Notes under the pieces: model-generated
What the model was told of the DNA's origin: nothing
Database searches by the model: none
Seen by the model: the letters and a program-made list of their open reading frames with translations, nothing else
Shown: one piece after another, positions 1 through 9,758 of the stretch
Layout: every line of letters starts with the position of its first letter
Numbering within the stretch: the stretch's first letter is position 1
Origin: Sulfolobales archaeon
GTDB taxonomy: Archaea > Thermoproteota > Thermoprotei_A > Sulfolobales > AG1
Direction: 5' to 3'
Assembly: GCA_038881635.1 (NCBI GenBank)
Contig: JAVZPJ010000003.1
Location: 112,622-176,621, forward strand
Length of the DNA: 64,000 nucleotides
Program-made: the position numbers and the translations under genes

Positions 1-1
1 A

Positions 2-1072
2 TTTGGAGCCAGATTATACGAGCCTGAGTATATTCCTAGTGATTCCGAGAAAGAAGAACTTATAAAAGATCTAGGATATAAACCTTCAACGATTCATGAG
101 AGAGACGCGTTGTTCTCAGCAATGCTCTTCTACAGAAAGATGCTTCCAAAACTTCAACAGATCGATAGGATTATAAAGGATCTAAACATAAGAATAGATC
201 CTCTAAAAGTGAAGAGCGAGGTGATAAGAGGAGTAGACTTAGCATCAGCTATTGAAGGGATCTTTAGAGAGATACTTCAGAGTGAGGATGCTAGAAGCGA
301 ACTTATCGTTAGAGACTTTGTAAAAGAGATCATGACAACAAGCGCGAGACTTAAAAAGCTTGAGGAGGAGTATCAGAAGCTTCTTATGGAGAATAAAAGA
401 TTAAAAGAAAAGATCTCTGAGCTCAACAGATACTCTCTAAGTCTTCAGTCAGAACTTGAGAGTATAAAAAGAGATCTTAGGAGTGACGTGATGAGAGATA
501 GAGAGGTTTCTATGCTAAGTGATAGACTTAAGATCTGTTTAAATAGTGTGAGAGATCTAGAGGAAGTTATAGAAGGTTTAAAAGGAGATATATCGAAACT
601 GAAGAATCTAATTCTAGAAGCAGTAGAAGGAGCATATATAGCTTTAAAAATCTATAGAGAACCTAGAGATCTGTTAAACAGTTTCAAGGAACTTCCTCTG
701 ATTAGATATAGGGATAGAAGTATTAGAATAGGTCTTCTAGATTTCGATATATCAAGCGAGTTGATAAGAGAAGTTTATGAAGTTTCAGGGAAAAATTCGG
801 TATTAATCATATCCACGCATAAGTGCGAATCTCAATCTCTAGGAGATGAGACGTATCACGTGATATGTGTAAACATACCTGCAGAAGATGTAATTCTACG
901 GATAGGCGATAAACTTATAATTAGAAGAGATTCTTTCGAGAGAATCTTAGAATTATATGAGAGAGTCCGTAAGATGCTACCTAGTAGAATTATAAGATCT
1001 GAAGACGAACTAGCTAGATTACTAGATGAGTATAAGATTATGAGAGCCAGAGAAAGAGAATATAAAACCTAA
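2..1072 (+). CDS. DUF460-family predicted RNase H-fold nuclease, C-terminal part (partial)
   Basis: The reading frame is open from base 2, so the 5' end lies outside the window; 356 residues are visible. A HERDAL motif near visible residue 32 is typical of the conserved block of archaeal DUF460/COG2433 proteins, annotated as predicted RuvC/YqgF-type nucleases. A long charged coiled coil follows (about visible residues 100-190), then a mixed alpha/beta tail. The nuclease core itself, if present, would be upstream. No biochemical role is established for the family. It converges on the AdoMet synthetase gene, leaving about 30 bases between them. Confidence 0.72.
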   Translation, partial: FGARLYEPEYIPSDSEKEELIKDLGYKPSTIHERDALFSAMLFYRKMLPKLQQIDRIIKDLNIRIDPLKVKSEVIRGVDLASAIEGIFREILQSEDARSELIVRDFVKEIMTTSARLKKLEEEYQKLLMENKRLKEKISELNRYSLSLQSELESIKRDLRSDVMRDREVSMLSDRLKICLNSVRDLEEVIEGLKGDISKLKNLILEAVEGAYIALKIYREPRDLLNSFKELPLIRYRDRSIRIGLLDFDISSELIREVYEVSGKNSVLIISTHKCESQSLGDETYHVICVNIPAEDVILRIGDKLIIRRDSFERILELYERVRKMLPSRIIRSEDELARLLDEYKIMRAREREYKT

Positions 1073-1101
1073 GCTCTTCATTAGATGATGAGCTAGGAAT
1101 A

Positions 1102-2334
1102 CTAGAATAGAGGTAGCTTCTCTTGTATAAATAGCTCTGTTAGCTTAGTTATTGTAGAGAGCTCTTGATCCACTATACTTTCTATTTCTCTTTTCATATC
1201 TATAGTTATATAACCTTTCTTCTCTGGTATAACCTTAACATTGGCTGCGAGAGGCTGATCTATGGGTCTGCCAATCTGACTTAGAAGTTCTACATAAACC
1301 TCTTTAAGCCCTTTAACCTCTCTATGTATCCTATCAGCGATTAGGAAAGCCAGAACATTATAGATCTTACCTACATGAGATACAGGATTCTTACCTGCTG
1401 TAGCTTCTAGACTCATAAATCTCATAGGAGTTATAAGACCATTAGCTCTATTACCTCTACCAGTCATCCCATCATCTCCATGCTCTGCAGATGTTCCTGT
1501 GACTGTAAGATACACAATACCTCTCTCAGGAATATCTGCCGTATTAATATAGATCTCTATATCGCTGAAATCTACATTCTTAACCACATAATCTAGAACT
1601 CTCTCTCTAACCTCTTCTTTAACTGAGAGATAGTGACTGAGATCAGGTACTAGATGTGAGATCATTGAACAGGCTATCGTGATCTTAGCTTTCTCACCGA
1701 TTCTTAACCCCATAACCTTCACATCCTCACCCACCTCAGGATATCTACTTTTGAAATCTCTTGAGTTTAGATATCTCTCGATCATTAGAACAGTTCTCTC
1801 AAGCCTGCTCATAGGAGCATAGCCTACTCCAAAACTTGTATCATTAGCCAGAGGAATCTTATTCAAACCCTCTTCGAATAAGCCTTTGAGATCTCTGCTC
1901 CCCTGGCCTATTTTATAATCTACGATCACATGCTTATCAGGATCTAAAAATCTGAAGTTTCTTCTAATCCAATCTTTTACAGCGCTAACCACTATCGTAC
2001 CAATAGGAATTCTCTCAGGCTCTGAAGAACCCTGCCTATACACCAGTGCTGTTGCTCTTCCCGAGACTAGAATATATATGGGCTGTATAACTTCTCCACC
2101 ACCAAATCTAGGATTAGCCTGACCTCCGACTACGAGGGTCTTATCAAGATTATGATGAAGTATCACTCCATATCTCTCCTTATAATATCTAGAAAGCGCT
2201 ATACTAGATATCTCTGAGGCTGCATCAGCTATATAATCTGGATGGCCTAAGCCTTTTCTCTCGACAAGCTCAACAACATGATTTTCGACAGGTTGAACCT
2301 CTATCTCTTCAACGACTACATTCCTTGGATCCAT
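1102..2334 (-). CDS. mat: Archaeal S-adenosylmethionine synthetase
   Basis: This 410-residue protein matches the archaeal AdoMet synthetase family (COG1812) in length. It makes S-adenosylmethionine from ATP and methionine in the cytosol and so feeds the many methyltransferases in this window and, after decarboxylation, spermidine synthase. Visible motifs are [15 protein letters not shown] near residue 27, [13 protein letters not shown] near 70, and the glycine-rich [13 protein letters not shown] near 288. The ATG at 2334 follows a GAGGTG site seven bases upstream. It stands alone, convergent with the DUF460 gene. Confidence 0.95.
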   Translation of the reverse strand: MDPRNVVVEEIEVQPVENHVVELVERKGLGHPDYIADAASEISSIALSRYYKERYGVILHHNLDKTLVVGGQANPRFGGGEVIQPIYILVSGRATALVYRQGSSEPERIPIGTIVVSAVKDWIRRNFRFLDPDKHVIVDYKIGQGSRDLKGLFEEGLNKIPLANDTSFGVGYAPMSRLERTVLMIERYLNSRDFKSRYPEVGEDVKVMGLRIGEKAKITIACSMISHLVPDLSHYLSVKEEVRERVLDYVVKNVDFSDIEIYINTADIPERGIVYLTVTGTSAEHGDDGMTGRGNRANGLITPMRFMSLEATAGKNPVSHVGKIYNVLAFLIADRIHREVKGLKEVYVELLSQIGRPIDQPLAANVKVIPEKKGYITIDMKREIESIVDQELSTITKLTELFIQEKLPLF

Positions 2335-2475
2335 ATCTTAACACCTCAATTAAGGATATAAAATTATTCTAAAAATAAATTTTATAACTGAAGCTTCTCT
2401 CTCTTCTTTTAAGAGAGTCATCTGTTATACGCTATGACTTCCTTAATATATAGAATAGTATAAGGGGGAATATCA

Positions 2476-2562
2476 TCCCCCCGAGGGGATTCGAACCCCT
2501 GACCACCCGGTGTCCAAGCCCCCTCACTACAGCCGGGCGCTCTACCGCTGAGCTACGGGGGG
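2476..2562 (-). tRNA. tRNA-Tyr (GTA) with 15-nt intron
   Basis: The complementary strand folds as a full cloverleaf: acceptor CCCCCCG/CGGGGGG, D stem GCTC/GAGC, anticodon stem CCCGG/CCGGG, T stem AGGGG/CCCCT with loop TTCGAAT, discriminator A. The anticodon loop is 22 nt long; removing 15 nt after position 37 leaves a loop starting CTGTAG, giving anticodon GTA. C1-G72 and the intron position agree with archaeal tRNA-Tyr. CCA is not encoded, in line with the CCA enzyme gene at 14 kb. Confidence 0.93.
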
Positions 2563-2588
2563 TTCCATTGAGATATTTACTCATGGAA

Positions 2589-2598
2589 GATTTAAATC
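2589..2598 (-). promoter_or_regulatory. TATA box of tRNA-Tyr
   Basis: GATTTAAATC lies 27-36 bases upstream of the tRNA 5' end on the transcribed strand, the usual archaeal TBP-site distance. Confidence 0.6.
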
Positions 2599-2626
2599 TT
2601 TATCTTCTATATCTTCTATCCTAAGA

Positions 2627-2760
2627 GGTTCAGCTCTTGTATAGGTTTGTATATAGGATTGCTTCCTCGTCTCATCTCTTCTTCCTGCATTGCTCTCAGA
2701 GTTTCATCGCCTCCTAAAACAATCAAAGCGAACCTTCACATCTCGGGTGTCTCGGAGAGG
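2627..2760 (-). pseudogene. Decayed TnpB tail and right end (relic D)
   Basis: Read on the minus strand this segment ends in GAGCTGAACC, the terminus shared with the relics at 20.5, 44.2 and 48.3 kb. Just before it a short open stretch reads GGDETLRAMQEEEMRRG, like the tail of TnpB/OrfB proteins of IS200/IS605 elements (DExLRxMQ followed by EAM-like residues). Upstream the frame is broken by stops and no zinc ribbon is recognisable. It is the most decayed of the four copies. The rest of 2563-2920 holds the tRNA promoter and A+T-rich DNA in which I see nothing else. Confidence 0.5.
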
Positions 2761-2920
2761 ATATCATTCAGGCGCTAGCAGTCACTCTCAATATCTTATC
2801 AAAACAGATCTCATCTTTACTGCTGTATAGCTATATAAGGTAGATCTCTATATTTACGCCTATCATCTTCTATACTTCAATATATTCTTCTGAAAGAATA
2901 ATACTTGTAGGCTGGGTAGT

Positions 2921-3469
2921 TTGGGTTCTTCAAAGAAGGCTGTCTATTGTGAGATCTGCGGGAGAGAGATATCAGAACACGCAGTATTTAAGATATATGT
3001 TGAAGGTTCTGAATTTACAGTATGCCCAGAATGCTATTCTAAGCATATTATGGGTAGATCTAGAAATTCTCAGCAGAGGGCTAGCACCAGTAGTCTTCAG
3101 TCTAGTAATATTAGTAATATTAGAAGGACTACAACTTCTACTCCTCGAAGGACCTCTACTTCTTCTAAGATTATCGAAAAATATGAGATAGATCCTATGT
3201 TTCCTGAGATCATAAGAAGAGCTAGAGAAAAGAAAGGTCTTACCACTAAGGATCTAGCATTGAAACTTAGAGAGAGCGAGAATGTTATAAAGAGAATCGA
3301 AAGCGGACGGCTCACACCCACAATAGAACTTGCGAGAAGAATCGAAGATATCTTAGGAGTTAAGATACTGGTACCCCGTGTAGAAGAGAAAGAAATTCCT
3401 GAAAGCACTAAAAAGGATCTTAGGGAAGATCTAACATTAGGAGATCTTGCAACAGTGAAAAAGAAGTAA
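2921..3469 (+). CDS. mbf1: Multiprotein bridging factor 1 (archaeal MBF1)
   Basis: A 182-residue protein with the archaeal MBF1 layout. An N-terminal zinc ribbon has YCEICG near residue 9 and CPECY near 35. A low-complexity Ser/Thr/Arg linker spans about residues 48-85. A cro/C1-type helix-turn-helix covers about 95-150 (MFPEIIRRAREKKGLTTKDLA, ending ARRIEDILGVKIL). MBF1 is thought to link regulators to TBP or to act at the ribosome; its role in archaea is not settled. The TTG start at 2921 is the only reasonable start that keeps the zinc ribbon. Confidence 0.93.
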   Translation: MGSSKKAVYCEICGREISEHAVFKIYVEGSEFTVCPECYSKHIMGRSRNSQQRASTSSLQSSNISNIRRTTTSTPRRTSTSSKIIEKYEIDPMFPEIIRRAREKKGLTTKDLALKLRESENVIKRIESGRLTPTIELARRIEDILGVKILVPRVEEKEIPESTKKDLREDLTLGDLATVKKK

Positions 3470-3593
3470 TAAGGATTAAGAGAGGGTTAATATAGGATCT
3501 TCTTATAGAGATGAACATCATATCTCTACACCAGTAGAAGAATCTAACTCTATCCTAGGAGTTATTAAGGTTGAATCACTATATAGATATTAG

Positions 3594-3656
3594 AAGAATG
3601 ATGAAAAGCTCTAAACCGATACACTGGAATGAGGAAACCTGTCTCAGCTGAAAGAC
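3594..3656 (+). ncRNA. Box C/D guide sRNA, candidate (23S rRNA guide)
   Basis: Box C ATGATGA is at 3598-3604, C' TGAGGA at 3630-3635 and box D CTGA at 3648-3651. The C'-D guide (3636-3647, AACCTGTCTCAG) is exactly 12 nt, the standard archaeal length. Its complement contains UGAGACAGGU, which as I recall is the 23S sequence after the peptidyl-transferase loop (E. coli about 2596-2605); the D+5 rule would place the methyl on the G near 2599. D' is weak (CTGG at 3624-3627 or CCGA at 3616-3619) and I see no strong terminal stem. It lies 17 bases upstream of trm56. Confidence 0.62.
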
Positions 3657-3672
3657 TCGAGGTATCACCAAT

Positions 3673-4281
3673 ATGAGTAGTGAGAGAAGAGTATTTATAG
3701 AAGATCTAAGACCTAGAAGTTTCGTACTAAGAATCGGACACAGACCTGAAAGAGATAAGAGAATTACAACACATGTAGCTCTTGTGTCCAGAGCTTTTGG
3801 TGCTTCAGGCTTTATTCTAGCAGGAGAATCAGATCCTAATATAAAAAGAAGTATTGAGAAAATACTTTCCAGATGGGGAGGTTCTTACTATTTCGTGTAT
3901 GAAGAATGGAGAGACTATGTCAGAGAAACGAGAATTTGGAGAAGTAAAGCAGGTAGGAGGTGCATAGTTCATCTAACCATGTACGGGCTTCCTGTAGATT
4001 CTGTGATTAACAGGATCAGAGATGAATGTGAGGAAGTTCTGATCATAGTAGGTGCTGAAAAGGTTCCTAGAGAGGTATACGAGCTCGCCGATTATAATGT
4101 ATCAATAGGTTCTCAACCTCACTCGGAAGTTTCAGCACTTGCATTATTTCTAGACAGACTATATAGAGGAGCTGAACTATATTTAGAGTTTAGAGATGCG
4201 AAGATAAGAATCCTGCCTAGTGAGAGAGATAAGAAGGTTATAGTCTTTCCAAATCCTCGGAGAGAAGTCTCTAATCATTAG
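3673..4281 (+). CDS. trm56: tRNA (cytidine-56-2'-O)-methyltransferase Trm56
   Basis: A 202-residue SPOUT-family protein. The segment [20 protein letters not shown] near residue 18 and ARAFGA-like [13 protein letters not shown] near 38 are signatures of archaeal aTrm56. The C-terminal [33 protein letters not shown] carries the knotted AdoMet-binding region. It adds a 2'-O-methyl to C56 in the T loop of archaeal tRNAs. In some crenarchaea this modification is made by a C/D guide RNA instead, so the protein form here is informative. The ATG at 3673 follows directly after the candidate C/D sRNA. Confidence 0.93.
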   Translation: MSSERRVFIEDLRPRSFVLRIGHRPERDKRITTHVALVSRAFGASGFILAGESDPNIKRSIEKILSRWGGSYYFVYEEWRDYVRETRIWRSKAGRRCIVHLTMYGLPVDSVINRIRDECEEVLIIVGAEKVPREVYELADYNVSIGSQPHSEVSALALFLDRLYRGAELYLEFRDAKIRILPSERDKKVIVFPNPRREVSNH

Positions 4282-4846
4282 AATAGCTATGAGTATAAAG
4301 ACCAAAGAATATATGCGAATGATGAAATGATATTATATAGGAGGTATCTCATGAATAGCGTTTCATCTAAGATCTTAGAATTCATCGGAGAAACCTACGG
4401 AGAAAATGCTAAGAAAGTTTTCAGCAAGTTATACGAGCTAGCCAAAGAGATAACAGACCATGAGCTAGCCGAGCTTGTTAAGATTCATGAAGCTGAGGTT
4501 AGAAAAATACTCTATCAATTATCTGAAGAAAGACTTGTATCCGTAAGAAGGGTTAGAGATAGAGAGACAAATTACTACATATACTACTGGAAGATTAACG
4601 TACGAGAACTTCCTAGAGTTCTTTTAAATAGAAAGAAAGCAGTTATTGAAATTCTGAGAAAAAGATTAGATTATGAAGAGAAAAGAAACTTCTACTGCCC
4701 ACGTTGCGGTCGTGAGTTTTCATCGGAGGAGGCTTTAGAATATGAGTATACATGTCCTAGCTGTTCTGAGATTCTTCTAAGTAGAGATAAGAGCGATCAA
4801 TTAAAACGATTGAGAGGACTTATAGAGAATCTAGAGAGAGAGGTGA

Positions 4847-5818
<972 letters not shown>

Positions 5819-5851
5819 AATTGGGAAGAGTGAGAAATAGTTATTATCTTC

Positions 5852-5883
5852 TAAACTTATTAATAGATGGCATGCCAAGTTTA
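5852..5883. promoter_or_regulatory. Nested palindrome, possible operator or hairpin
   Basis: TAAACTT (5852-5858) and AAGTTTA (5877-5883) are inverted repeats enclosing the perfect palindrome TGGCATGCCA (5868-5877). It sits 34 bases after the methyltransferase stop and about 220 bases before the PhoU-like gene. Function is unknown; it could be a 3' hairpin or a regulator site. The rest of 5884-6104 is A+T-rich leader DNA in which I see no gene. Confidence 0.3.
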
Positions 5884-6104
5884 AGTGTGATAATATAGAT
5901 CCATATACTATCTCTTTATGGGAGTTAGTATTTTAATTATCTCATATCATATTATAATCATGTAAACGAAGACAAATAATGAGTGTTGAATTCTTGAGAT
6001 GAGTATATATAGATTCACAAGTGTCTGTATTTGTTTTAATTAGAGTCATCTATAGATTAGAATTTATATATCTTATATTAAAATTATATTTGTGGGGGAG
6101 TAGG

Positions 6105-7196
6105 ATGAGTAGTGGTAATAATGTGAATATAGAAACCAGAAGAGTTCAAAGATTTGGAAAATCTACTCTAATGGTGTCACTACCAGCTGAATGGGTTAAG
6201 GTAGTGAATCTAAGACCTGGAGATACTGTTACAATAGTCGTAGAAGATGATAATACACTTAGAGTATTCCCTACATTTGCTAAGCCTGGGAGGAGAGAGA
6301 GAAGACTTCTTCTCAGAACTTCGAGAACTAGTAATGCAGAACTCATATACAAGATCCTCTCATCAGCATATACATTAGGATATGACAGGATTCAAGTTGA
6401 GGTTGTAGATGGATTTCTAGATGAGGAGCAGTTAAAGATCCTGAGAAGAAGCGTCAAAGAGCTTATAGGTGCTGAGATCGTTGAGCACATGCCTTCAAGA
6501 GTTATTATACAGATCTTTGTAGACCCGGCTAAGTACTCTATTAATGGTATACTGACTAGAATGAGTAGCATTTTAAGGTCTATTATAAACTACATGTATC
6601 TGATGCTTGTTGAAGATAAAACGCATTATCTAACAGAGATCGAGGAACTAGGTGCAGAGCTTAATAGAATAAACCTGCTCGCCGTTAGACAAACATTCGT
6701 AGGTCAGATAGATAGAATATACGCAAATACTCTCAATATAAAGTCGTATATGCTCCCAAGATACAGAAGTATAACTAGATCTCTTACACTCATTGGAGAA
6801 AGCATTGTAAATAGCTCAAAAATTTTAGCCAACCTACCAGCTAGCGACAAGAAAGTTCTAAGAAGCCTCAGTGATGAGATGAAAGAATTTGTAGACCTAT
6901 TTATAACAGGCGTTGAAAGAGCACTTTCAGTAGTTCTCGAACCGAATATTGCAAGAGCTTTTAATGCAGATCTTCTCTCAAGAGAACTACAGTCTTATGT
7001 ATCAAGGTTTATAGAGAAACATAATGATATACTAAAGAATTGTGATAATTATATCCAGATACTAGAGTTCTTCGACAACTTCAGAAGAAGCGCTACCGAT
7101 ATTGAAGTTATAAGTGATGTAAGTTTTGATCTGACTCTAGAGAAACAAGAAGGGTTAATAGATCTCTCCATGGGTGAGGCTGTCAGAATAGTATAA
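6105..7196 (+). CDS. PhoU-like phosphate regulator with AbrB/SpoVT-type N-terminus
   Basis: A 363-residue protein from the ATG at 6105, which follows GGGGGAGTAGG; an upstream in-frame start at 6021 would add a non-conserved extension. Residues 1-50 resemble the swapped-hairpin AbrB/SpoVT domain (RRVQRFGKSTLMVSLPAEWVK, LRPGDTVTIV). The remainder is helical with two PhoU-type repeats (about 165-340). Archaeal proteins of this layout are annotated as phosphate uptake regulators. No phosphate transporter is adjacent, so the target is unknown. Confidence 0.82.
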   Translation: MSSGNNVNIETRRVQRFGKSTLMVSLPAEWVKVVNLRPGDTVTIVVEDDNTLRVFPTFAKPGRRERRLLLRTSRTSNAELIYKILSSAYTLGYDRIQVEVVDGFLDEEQLKILRRSVKELIGAEIVEHMPSRVIIQIFVDPAKYSINGILTRMSSILRSIINYMYLMLVEDKTHYLTEIEELGAELNRINLLAVRQTFVGQIDRIYANTLNIKSYMLPRYRSITRSLTLIGESIVNSSKILANLPASDKKVLRSLSDEMKEFVDLFITGVERALSVVLEPNIARAFNADLLSRELQSYVSRFIEKHNDILKNCDNYIQILEFFDNFRRSATDIEVISDVSFDLTLEKQEGLIDLSMGEAVRIV

Positions 7197-7229
7197 AGAA
7201 TGAAGCAGTAGTATCTTAGGAGAAGAAGC

Positions 7230-8411
7230 TTGTCTCATCATGATACTATCGCTAGCTTTTTAGCACGCATACTCTATGATGTAGAGAGGTATAGTATTTC
7301 TCTAGAGAAAGCATTTGTAAGAAGTTGTAGAGAGCTAGAATGCCCTAGAAATGCCGAAGAGCGTGAAAGGCTTTATCAGCTAGCGAAAGACTTTATAAAG
7401 AATATAATAAGAATTCGATGCATCTATGGCTCCAAGGTGAGCAGGAAGGAGATCGCAAGGCTCTATCTTAGAGGTGGTTGGAAGGAGAAGCAAGATCTAG
7501 AGTCTTGGTGTCTTCATTCGCTACCTAAATGGTTTTATGAGAAGATCAGAAATCTCGTAGGATCTGAAGAAGCTGAGAAGATCTTTACAAGCATGAATGA
7601 AAGGATTTTCTGGATAAGACTAAATACGTTAAAAGCTCCTGAAGAGAAGATAATAAGATCTCTAGAAGAAGACGGTGTTGAAATAGTTAGAGATAAAGAT
7701 CTATGGTATCTCTATAGGATTGTAAAAAGTAGAAAACCCTTGAGAAGCGTAAGAGCTGTGAAAGAGTTCCTAGCAATACCCCAGGATAAGGCTTCATGTC
7801 TCGTAGTAGAAGCTTTGAAACCCGAGAAAAATGATAGAATTCTAGACATGTCCGCAGCTCCAGGTATCAAAACATCTCTTATAGCAATGCTCACCGATGA
7901 CCAGGCATTGATACAGGCTCAAGATATCTCTAGAAAAAGAGTTCATATAATGAAAGATCTGATGAGAAGGTTTGGAGTAAAAAGATCTGTTGATATTATT
8001 CTGAGTGATAGCAGGTACACTCCTTCAAGAGAAAAGATCTTTGATAAAATACTCCTAGACGCGCCTTGTACTTCTTCGGGAGCTCTATGGAAAGATCCGG
8101 GAATAAGATTATCTCTTCTAAGAGAGGATAAGATTAGATACTATTCCTCTATACAGAAAGACCTGCTGAGAGAAGCATTAAAATTAGGAAGAGAGATAGT
8201 ATACGCTACATGTTCTATACTGCCTGAAGAAGGAGAGTTAGTAGTATCCGAGATCATAGATAGGTCTGGGGATAGCATACAGCTCGAAAAGCCTTTGAAA
8301 AATCTCTCACCAGGATATAGAGCTTACGATCCTCGTGAAATATTTGCTAGAACTTTTCCTCACAAGGATCTATCAGAAGGATTCTTCATAGCTAAACTTA
8401 TCATTAGATGA
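7230..8411 (+). CDS. NSUN/RsmB-family RNA cytosine-C5 methyltransferase
   Basis: A 393-residue enzyme. The N-terminal 120 residues are helical and resemble the NusB-like domain of RsmB-type enzymes. The AdoMet-binding core starts near residue 195 with LDMSAAPGIKTSLIA. The motif IV proline-cysteine is in LLDAPCTSSGALW and the motif VI catalytic cysteine in YATCSILPEEGELV. The family puts 5-methylcytosine in rRNA or tRNA; the exact target cannot be read from sequence. TTG start at 7230, separate from the PhoU-like gene by 33 bases. Confidence 0.9.
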   Translation: MSHHDTIASFLARILYDVERYSISLEKAFVRSCRELECPRNAEERERLYQLAKDFIKNIIRIRCIYGSKVSRKEIARLYLRGGWKEKQDLESWCLHSLPKWFYEKIRNLVGSEEAEKIFTSMNERIFWIRLNTLKAPEEKIIRSLEEDGVEIVRDKDLWYLYRIVKSRKPLRSVRAVKEFLAIPQDKASCLVVEALKPEKNDRILDMSAAPGIKTSLIAMLTDDQALIQAQDISRKRVHIMKDLMRRFGVKRSVDIILSDSRYTPSREKIFDKILLDAPCTSSGALWKDPGIRLSLLREDKIRYYSSIQKDLLREALKLGREIVYATCSILPEEGELVVSEIIDRSGDSIQLEKPLKNLSPGYRAYDPREIFARTFPHKDLSEGFFIAKLIIR

Positions 8412-8486
8412 AGCTAGCATGAGATCCTCATATCAGCTTTTAAGGAGTCTTATGCATCTTCTAATATGTGACCATGACATTAGGAG

Positions 8487-8822
8487 GTGACAAAGCTGGA
8501 GTTCTGCCCTAGATGCGGGACTCTGATGAAGATTGAAAAGAACGTTGCGAAATGCCCTAAATGCGGTTATGAGAAGATTATCAGCGGATCTAGCACCAGA
8601 AGTGTTATCACTACGAGAATAAGACATAATCCTAAAGAGAAGATGATAGTCATAGAGAAAGAAAGCACCCGTAGTAATCCTGTCACTAGAGATGTAAGAT
8701 GTCCTAAATGTGGGCATAACGAAGCTGAATTCTGGTTTATGCAGACTAGAAGAAGTGACGAACCTCCCACTAGATTCTATAAATGCACTAGATGTGGGCA
8801 TGTATGGAGAGAGTACGAGTGA
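8487..8822 (+). CDS. tfs: Transcript cleavage factor TFS
   Basis: This 108-111 residue protein has two C4 zinc ribbons: FCPRCGTLM with AKCPKCGYE, and VRCPKCGHNEAEFW with YKCTRCGHVWREYE. The acidic pair that reaches the polymerase active site is in RRSDEPPTRF. TFS rescues backtracked RNA polymerase by stimulating RNA cleavage. The GTG at 8487 lies inside the ribosome binding site AGGAGGTGA (8483-8490). The in-frame CTG at 8496, five bases after GGTGA, gives the family-typical N-terminus MEFCPRCG and may be the real start. Confidence 0.93.
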   Translation: MTKLEFCPRCGTLMKIEKNVAKCPKCGYEKIISGSSTRSVITTRIRHNPKEKMIVIEKESTRSNPVTRDVRCPKCGHNEAEFWFMQTRRSDEPPTRFYKCTRCGHVWREYE

Positions 8823-8841
8823 TTTTACTATCGTATAAAAG

Positions 8842-8850
8842 CATTTAAAT
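8842..8850 (+). promoter_or_regulatory. TATA box of rpo7-spt4
   Basis: CATTTAAAT lies about 70 bases upstream of the rpo7 ATG in the only gap before the operon, which would give a leader of roughly 40 bases. Confidence 0.4.
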
Positions 8851-8914
8851 ACCTGGTAGAGGAAGTTTTCATGAAGCATAGTAAGAGCTATACTACTGGT
8901 TAAGGTGATCGAGT

Positions 8915-9442
8915 ATGTTTAGAGTGTACGAGGTGCAAGACTTCGTTAAAATACCTCCACAAAGGTATGGAGAAGATCTTAAAAAGATTGCTGAAGAGAT
9001 CTTGAGAAATGAGTATGAAAATAGATTCTTTAGAGATCTAGGACTTGTACTTATGATCTATGATGTTGAGATAGATGAACTCGGACTTATAATACCCGGA
9101 GAAGGATCTACATATCATGAGGTTAGATTTAAAATATTGGTATACATACCTCTGGTCAATGAAGTAGTCGAGGGAATTGTAAAAGATGTGAGAAACATAG
9201 GCTTGTTCGTGAATATAGGACCTATAGATGCTCTTATTCATATAAGTCAGGTGATGGATGATAAAGCTGTATATGATGAAGCAACTAGAAGAATTGTCAG
9301 CGAGGATGGAAAGAGATTCTTTGAGGTAGGAGATCTAGTAAGAGGAAGGATCACATCTGTATCAATACCTCCCGGGAGAGAGGGAGAGATCAGAGTAGCG
9401 ATGACCATGAGACAGAGTGGTTTAGGAAAGATAATGAAGTGA
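8915..9442 (+). CDS. rpo7: RNA polymerase subunit Rpo7 (RpoE')
   Basis: A 175-residue stalk subunit. The N-terminal tip domain (FRVYEVQDFVKIPPQRYGEDL) and C-terminal S1/OB domain (VVEGIVKDVRNIGLFVNIGPIDALIHISQV) match archaeal RpoE'. With Rpo4 it forms the stalk that binds nascent RNA and helps initiation and termination. The ATG at 8915 is preceded by GGTGA at a six-base spacing. It is followed six bases later by spt4, the conserved archaeal pair. Confidence 0.97.
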   Translation: MFRVYEVQDFVKIPPQRYGEDLKKIAEEILRNEYENRFFRDLGLVLMIYDVEIDELGLIIPGEGSTYHEVRFKILVYIPLVNEVVEGIVKDVRNIGLFVNIGPIDALIHISQVMDDKAVYDEATRRIVSEDGKRFFEVGDLVRGRITSVSIPPGREGEIRVAMTMRQSGLGKIMK

Positions 9443-9448
9443 TGTAAA

Positions 9449-9673
9449 TTGAGTAGGAAAAGTTCTTCATCAAGAGGTCTTAAGGCTTGTAGAAGTTGTA
9501 AGGCTTTGGTAGAGCTTAGCGTAGATAAATGCCCTGTATGCGGATCTACCGATTTTACTGAGGAGTGGTCTGGCATAATTATAATATTTGATCCTGAGAG
9601 ATCCAGGGTCGCATCAATGTTAGGTATCAAGAAGCCTGGAAGATACGCTATTAAACTTGGTGGAAGATATTAA
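9449..9673 (+). CDS. spt4: Transcription elongation factor Spt4 (RpoE'')
   Basis: A 74-residue zinc protein with KACRSCKALV and DKCPVCGSTDFTEEW, the C4 site of Spt4. It pairs with Spt5 and closes the RNA polymerase clamp for processive elongation. TTG start at 9449 with GTGAT five bases upstream, inside the end of rpo7. Length is usual for archaeal Spt4. Confidence 0.95.
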   Translation: MSRKSSSSRGLKACRSCKALVELSVDKCPVCGSTDFTEEWSGIIIIFDPERSRVASMLGIKKPGRYAIKLGGRY

Positions 9674-9758
9674 TCTTTTGATCTGATCTTTTTCAAATAT
9701 AAGCTTGCATCACGCGCTTATTAAGAATTAGTGAATATATTATTCATTGGAGTCGAAG

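Noticed and set aside
8433..8879. Minus-strand open frame of 148 codons over tfs
   Set aside because: It is antisense to the clearly real TFS gene and shows no protein family features.
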